The translations under genes were made by a program, and so were the position numbers. Source: Lathyrus oleraceus (lineage: Eukaryota; Streptophyta; Magnoliopsida; Fabales; Fabaceae). From it: DNA of 64,000 nucleotides. This document shows positions 59,305 through 64,000 of this stretch, piece by piece (position 1 is the stretch's first letter; the number at the start of each line of letters is the position of its first letter). The DNA lies in NCBI RefSeq assembly GCF_024323335.1, contig NC_066583.1, positions 364,353,877 through 364,417,876 of the forward strand, in the 5' to 3' direction. The notes under the pieces were generated by a model. It saw nothing but the letters and a program-made list of their open reading frames with translations. It did not search any database and had not been told where the DNA came from.

Positions 59305-60780
59305 TTGACTCTGTTTATTCTTCAACCATTTATGTCTTCATCCGTGAGGGTAATCTTGATGGGGCCTTTCTTGATGTTGGTATATCTTCGGATTGGGACG
59401 TTCTGACCTCTAGTGAAAACGACGGGATATACAGGGAACACAGTGATTGTGTCATCCCTTTTTATGAATGCCTTTTCTCGACCTTGGGTCTTTAACTGCA
59501 TTTCAATCCATTTGATATTGAAGTTCTAAAGAATATGATATTGGATCCTTTTCAACTTCATCAGGTGAGTTGGGTGTATGTGAAAGTCTTTCATCTCTTC
59601 AGATTTGTGGTTGTGGTCATGGTCTGGTTTCCCTGGTGCCGACCCTCCATGGCATCTGGGATTTTTCAAATGGTTTACAACACTTTGAAAACTGATTCTT
59701 CCTAGCGACCTTCATCCGCCAAGAGGCTCATGCGACAACGTGTGCTGTCGAAGGTAGAGTGTGGGGGTAGATGTTCCAATTATTTCCCAAGTACTGAAAC
59801 GAGGTTCATTTCCTTATGGAAAATGGGTTGTACATTTACAATGTGGAGAACCTTTCTCAAGAAGACTGTCCCTGAAGAAACGACTAGTGAATTTCGTTAA
59901 AGATCTAAGTTTTCCTAGGGGCGTTACTCCTCGAGAAGAAGCTTTTCGAAAACACCCGAAACGCCTCATCAACACCTATTTAATGATGGATGTTCGCATT
60001 AGGGAACAAATGAAGATTATTTTTTGTAAGTCTTGGAAGCTTTTGGCTACTTCGTCTTCAACTTACTTGCATATGATATATTTATTTCGGTAACGATTTC
60101 GTGCATAATCAATAAAAGATGAGGGGGTGCCCCATCTCTTACGATTGGGATTTTGGCCAGGGAGAATTGTAGTCGGCCCACTTGGTGTTACTGCTTCAGA
60201 TCCTTCGATCCGCATGCCGTTGACGAGGTCGTGTCCATGTCCTCTTAAGGAATGTCGGGTTACTCCTTTAGAGGAAGACTGCATGTACTTGGTTGACATG
60301 CTTGAACATGCCTTGGAGGAAGAACTGGCGAACTTGGTGTGTCACACCTGGCACGCATCTACTGCTTTGGCCCTTGGTGGAGCCGGTCGCTGGGACGCCC
60401 TTTGGTATGACCAGCAGGGCAAAGAGAAATGTCAGTTGGAGGAAAATGTTTGTAACTTAACGCTCAAACGAGATGCATACTTGCAAGAAATACAAACAAC
60501 TTCCATTTTTCTTATTGGGATATGTGACGCTTTACGTCCCCTTAATCTCCATGGGTCTCTTACCGACTAGGTGACTATTTTGGTGAGGGTGTAGCAAGGA
60601 AGGACAAGTCTATAGTTTCTTCCCGTACTACCTTAGCAAATACTCAGGCATCTCTTTCGGAGGCTCAAAGAGAACTAGAAGCTTTGCGTCTTGAGAATTC
60701 CTTTTTGGCTCAACATTTAACTGATTGTATGATCCCTAACCTTGGGGATGTTTCACAGTCTTTCGAGAATGCCTTGTAGT
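59305..60780 (+). pseudogene. Extra ORF of a Ty3-gypsy element, antisense to gag-protease, broken
   Basis: Plus-strand frames encode WVDSVYSSTIYVFIREGNL, DRIYREHSDCVIPFYECLF-type sequence (IYREHSDCVIPFYECLF near 59430), FNPFDIEVLKNMILDPFQLH and, after frame changes, VDVPIISQVLKRGSFPYGKW (59764) and a 147-codon piece at 60127-60570. The last part (60600-60780) reads TTLANTQASLSEAQRELEAL, LRLENSFLAQHL, a likely coiled coil. The layout (N-terminal domain like the putative gypsy-type transposon protein family, then coiled coil) is that of extra ORFs in plant Ty3-gypsy elements. At least three stops or frameshifts. Because the nearby gag and protease are on the minus strand, this ORF is antisense to them. 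Confidence 0.6.
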
Positions 60781-61195
60781 AAGTGGAAAATTTTCACCAT
60801 CTTCTGTGTATTTTGAGGGAACCAATTTTCTCGGATTAGATGGGAAAAGATGAAGAGGTTATTTCTCTGCTGGGGTAACTTTCCCCCTATTCATTTTTTC
60901 CATATCCTATGTGTAAAGTATATTTTTAATAGAGAAATAGATGTGTGTATATTTGTAATGAAGTGTATACCTATTTGAGGTATGTTTTCATGATCTTCAG
61001 TGCGAGGCTCTGCATTCCGTGCAAACTTACGAGGTCTTATCTCAAAGTTTATTGAACGTCTCTGAGACCGTTCCCGGTCAATGTTCAGTTCCTCTTCCCT
61101 TGTCCAGGAGAAAACTCGGTTCGAGGTTGATAGGAGGCCAATCCACTACGGCTTCTAGGGTGGCTAACTTCCAGAGGGGGTGGACCGTTATTGTA

Positions 61196-61355
61196 AGTGC
61201 TTTACACTGTGGGAAAATGATTGTTGTAGTCACATGCACATGGTGTTTGCGACAACACCCTTGAGTTTCTTTGTGTGAGCGCTTTACATTGTGAGAAATT
61301 GATTGTTATAGTTGTACACATGTGGCATTTACGACAACACCTTTGAGTCTTTGCG
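61196..61355 (+). repeat. About 80 bp tandem duplication
   Basis: Two diverged copies share GCTTTACA-TGTG, ATTGTT and CGACAACACC; they start near 61197 and 61279. They lie between the antisense ORF and the protease, in untranslated element sequence. Confidence 0.7.
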
Positions 61356-61739
61356 CTGGAGCGTCGATCCCTTTAATCGTACCCCGGACTTGGCGTTACC
61401 TTACACAATGAGAAAGAAATGAATATTTCAGAACTTGCAACATTTTATTAATACTTGGGGATTAATCCTACATCCAAAGAATGTGATTATACATACATAA
61501 CGTCTAATGTGAATAGAAAATAAAACATAACCAGGCGGACTAGCCACCACTTATTCTTCATGTTTGCTTCCACTGTATCAACCACTTTTAGGAGTCTGAA
61601 CGTTCATACTTATAAGCTGGCCAGATGGGATGTTATGCTGATTTCCATCGCTTTTACTTCTCCTTAGTCTCGTTGGAATGCTTGATAGATTCTCTTTTCT
61701 CTTTCGAGATCGACATTAATGGTGATTGACTCTCCTTAA

Positions 61740-62235
61740 ATATTATGGTATTTGAGCTTAAGATGGATCAATGAGGCTATGACGTCCAAGGTGGATGAGA
61801 AAGGTCTTCCAAGAATACAATTGTAGAAGCTCCTGCAAGGGACCGCAGGGAACTATGGATTGAGGAACCAGACGTCTTTCCCATCTCCCAGGGATATCAT
61901 TAACTCGACGTATCCCCACATACGGGTTGTTGCACCATTGAATATCTACAGGTTTGAGCCTTCATACGGTCATAAGCTTCCTCTTTCAATGCCCATCTTC
62001 TCAAACAACTTGAAGTACACGATATATCATGATCTACCCCCGTCGATAAGAATTTGTGAGACGTCAAAATGTGCGATCTTAGTTGTGATCATTAAGGGAA
62101 AGATTTTATTTAGGGTTCCTCTAACTTTCTCCGAATCTCGGTACCCTTGCATTGGCCGGTTGGGGATTTTTATCGACGTACTTTCATCCTTCTTACGAAC
62201 GATCATCATCTTAGTGATATTTATATTCACCATTC
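61740..62235 (-). pseudogene. Ty3-gypsy aspartic protease region
   Basis: On the minus strand: KIAHFDVSQILIDGGRSCDI (62092-62033), with the active-site motif DGG for the usual DGS, then in another frame GATTRMWGYVELMISLGDGK (61934-61875), FYNCILGRPF and TLDVIASLIHLKLKYHN (61795-61745). This is the protease of legume Tat/Ogre-like elements. One frameshift and one stop. No RT follows on the minus strand. Confidence 0.8.
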
Positions 62236-62399
62236 CCTTAGACGAAAGGTTAGCTCAAGGCGCCTTTCTAGTAATAGTAGCGATGTACTTGCGTTTTCCC
62301 TTGCTAGCTTCTTTATCTTCTCCGCTGGTCCCAACGTCCGCAACTTTTGAGGGGGACTTATTCTTAAATTCTTCGCTTTTCTGATTACCTCCCTTAATG

Positions 62400-63136
62400 T
62401 ACTCTAATAGTCAGCCTCTCTTAATTAGCCTCTTAATAGTATCTTACATCTGTATGCAGTTATCTGTGTTATGGTCGCAACCCTTTGATCTTGTATGTTC
62501 GGAATGACTCTCTAATGGGAAAATGAGACCTAATTCCTCATTCCTAGAACTTTGTTTTATCACAATCTTGATATATCTTTTCTTGTGAGCCATTCAATAA
62601 TGTGTACTTTTCGCACCGGTCATGTGTTCCTCGATCTGATTCATCCTTCTACCAATGAGACTCTTTCCTGGTCGGGTGACTAGAATTAGTATCGACAGAG
62701 ACCAGGTTATTGAACTGGGTGTTCGAGTTTTCCTCAAGGTTGATGAAAGACTGAGCCTTGCTCAACATCTCTTGCATGATGTGTGCTTATTTCCTCCCTA
62801 ACTTCTTTCTGAAGGGGTTGTCCCGCAAGAGACCATTTTCGAAAATCCAACACTAGAGCCCTTATATGGCTCATTCTACTTCGGCGACCACCTTTGTGAA
62901 TCAGTTGATGCAAGACTTAAGACCACATTCTTTACTTGAGTGATCACACTCAAGGAAGCTACCGTCACTGGATGCCTTTTTCGGGTAGTGAAGTGGAATG
63001 TGGATCTCTCGCAGAAGTCTATCCATGACTCAACGCTCATATTCGGCAAAGCATTGAACCATAACTTGGATGGTCCGATCAAAGTTAACGTGAGAAATTT
63101 GCACTTGGAGGCCTCATCAACGTGGAAGTAATTCAA
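62400..63136 (-). pseudogene. Ty3-gypsy gag fragment
   Basis: The minus strand from 63136 encodes MNYFHVDEASKCKFLTLTL, IGPSKLWFNALPNMSVESW and DFCERSTFHFTTRKRHPVTV, the core of the retrotransposon gag domain (TL-G-A--WFN-LP-- pattern). Downstream pieces to 62400 are in mixed frames. The N-terminal part of gag is absent. Confidence 0.8.
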
Positions 63137-63937
63137 CAGTTCATTGACGAGTAGTACGTGATAACACTAGAGCCCTTAGAGTTATCATCATCATCAAAAA
63201 CATCATCACAAGGTTCCACTCTTGAACCCATATGTTTTAAATCACAGGTCATCACTGTAATCCCTCCGGATTACTAATCTCTAAAATCGCCAATTCCAGA
63301 CCGTCACTGTAATCCTTTCAGATTACTAATCTCCAAAAATACGTTTTTTAAAATATATTTATTTTTCATTAAAAAGAGTAAAGTATCTTATTACTCAAAA
63401 TTCTAATGCATAAAAAATTCTCAAAATTTTATTATATTAGTCACAACTCATCAGAATCCTAAAAAAAAACTATAAAAAAAAACTCAATACCTCTCAGTTC
63501 TCAAAATGACTCTAGAGTGCCCCAAACGTACTCTAAAGTATTCAAAAGTGTTATAAGGGTAACATTTCATAAGTGATAACTCTACTAACTCTAAGGACTG
63601 ACAGTTTAACTCAATTTACTCAAAAGTGACACTAAGGTTACCAATAGGTCACCGACATCAAAAATTGCTAAAAAAGTCTTGAAATTTTATTATATTATTT
63701 ATAACTCAAAAGAGTTCTGAAAAAGCGCTCACAACATCTCTCAACTCTCAAAACAATTTCAATAATTCCACGGAATTCTCAAGGGAACTCTAAACAACTC
63801 GTCAATAAAACTTAACAATTCTAGGGTGACCATTGAGTACCCAAAGTACTCAAAAATGCCCCACTGACAACTTTCACGAGTGGTAACTCTACTAAACTCC
63901 TTAAGGGTTGGCGGGTTGTTTAGAGTTCCCTTGAGAA
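63137..63937. other. Unassigned repeat-like sequence with short duplications
   Basis: Two copies of TCACTGTAATCC-----GATTACTAATCTC lie at 63253 and 63304. Phrases such as GTGATAACTCTACTAA and TTTTATTATATTA recur at 63569/63873 and 63428/63687, which suggests an old tandem duplication of about 260-300 bp. A perfect 23 bp inverted repeat is at 63776-63798 and 63915-63937. No coding sequence. Confidence 0.5.
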
Positions 63938-64000
63938 CATACCAAAAGAATTGATAGAAATGACCATTGAAACCATCCGGACCCGGTGCTCCATCACCAT
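63938..64000 (-). pseudogene. LINE (L1-type) reverse transcriptase fragment at window edge
   Basis: The minus strand reads GDGAPGPDGFNGHFYQFFW, the N-terminal RT motif (APGPDGF) of plant L1-type LINEs. The homology stops at 63938 exactly at the 23 bp inverted repeat. More of the element should lie beyond 64000. Confidence 0.75.

Noticed and set aside
61860..62384. 174-codon plus-strand frame
   Set aside because: It is opposite the protease sequence on the minus strand, which has clear motifs.

Overview
This is a stretch of a large plant nuclear genome, most likely a legume of the pea/vetch/faba bean group. The basis is very long (about 4.7-5 kb) Tat/Ogre-type LTRs, SIRE/Maximus-type Ty1-copia sequence, and one host gene with a typical dicot exon-intron structure. 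The lineage call is inference from element types; no species-specific marker was verified. There are no rRNA or functional tRNA genes, no CRISPR and no bacterial features.

Layout. 1-6699: 3' end of a plus-strand Tat/Ogre element (repeat-rich untranslated tail, polypurine tract, about 5 kb LTR). 6700-12729: a minus-strand relative (truncated LTR, tail, broken integrase, RNases H and RT, candidate intron acceptor). 12730-13898: 5' LTR, primer site and gag start of a SIRE/Maximus-like copia element. 13899-14118: inverted LTR tip. 14119-22342: plus-strand Tat/Ogre element truncated at its 5' side (RNases H, integrase, repeat-array tail, 4.7 kb LTR). 22343-27640: another Tat/Ogre LTR.

26345-49526 is a duplicated and reshuffled block. 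An LTR tip plus copia integrase unit is present twice, a 2.3-2.7 kb AT-rich repeat (X) three times, a 1.4 kb segment with a SINE (Y) twice, and a second copia family twice. One copy of that copia family is a full-length insertion (45063-49526) with 158-159 bp LTRs and matching TAATC target-site duplications. A 300-bp-arm foldback lies at 42072-42742.

50307-56852 holds the only intact host gene: a 14-exon SIRT6-class sirtuin (SRT1, 471 aa), with all splice sites, catalytic residues and zinc cysteines in place, and several small dispersed repeats in its introns. 57650-64000 is a decayed Ty3-gypsy region (minus-strand primer site, LTR and gag-protease; a plus-strand, hence antisense, extra ORF between them), ending in a LINE reverse-transcriptase fragment at the window edge.

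The retroelement genes are all broken and do not work together. The likely functional content is SRT1, a nuclear NAD-dependent deacylase. The most unusual signals are a hairpin with paired (compensatory) changes seen eight times in Tat/Ogre LTRs, and the multi-junction duplication whose joints each show about 3 bp of microhomology.
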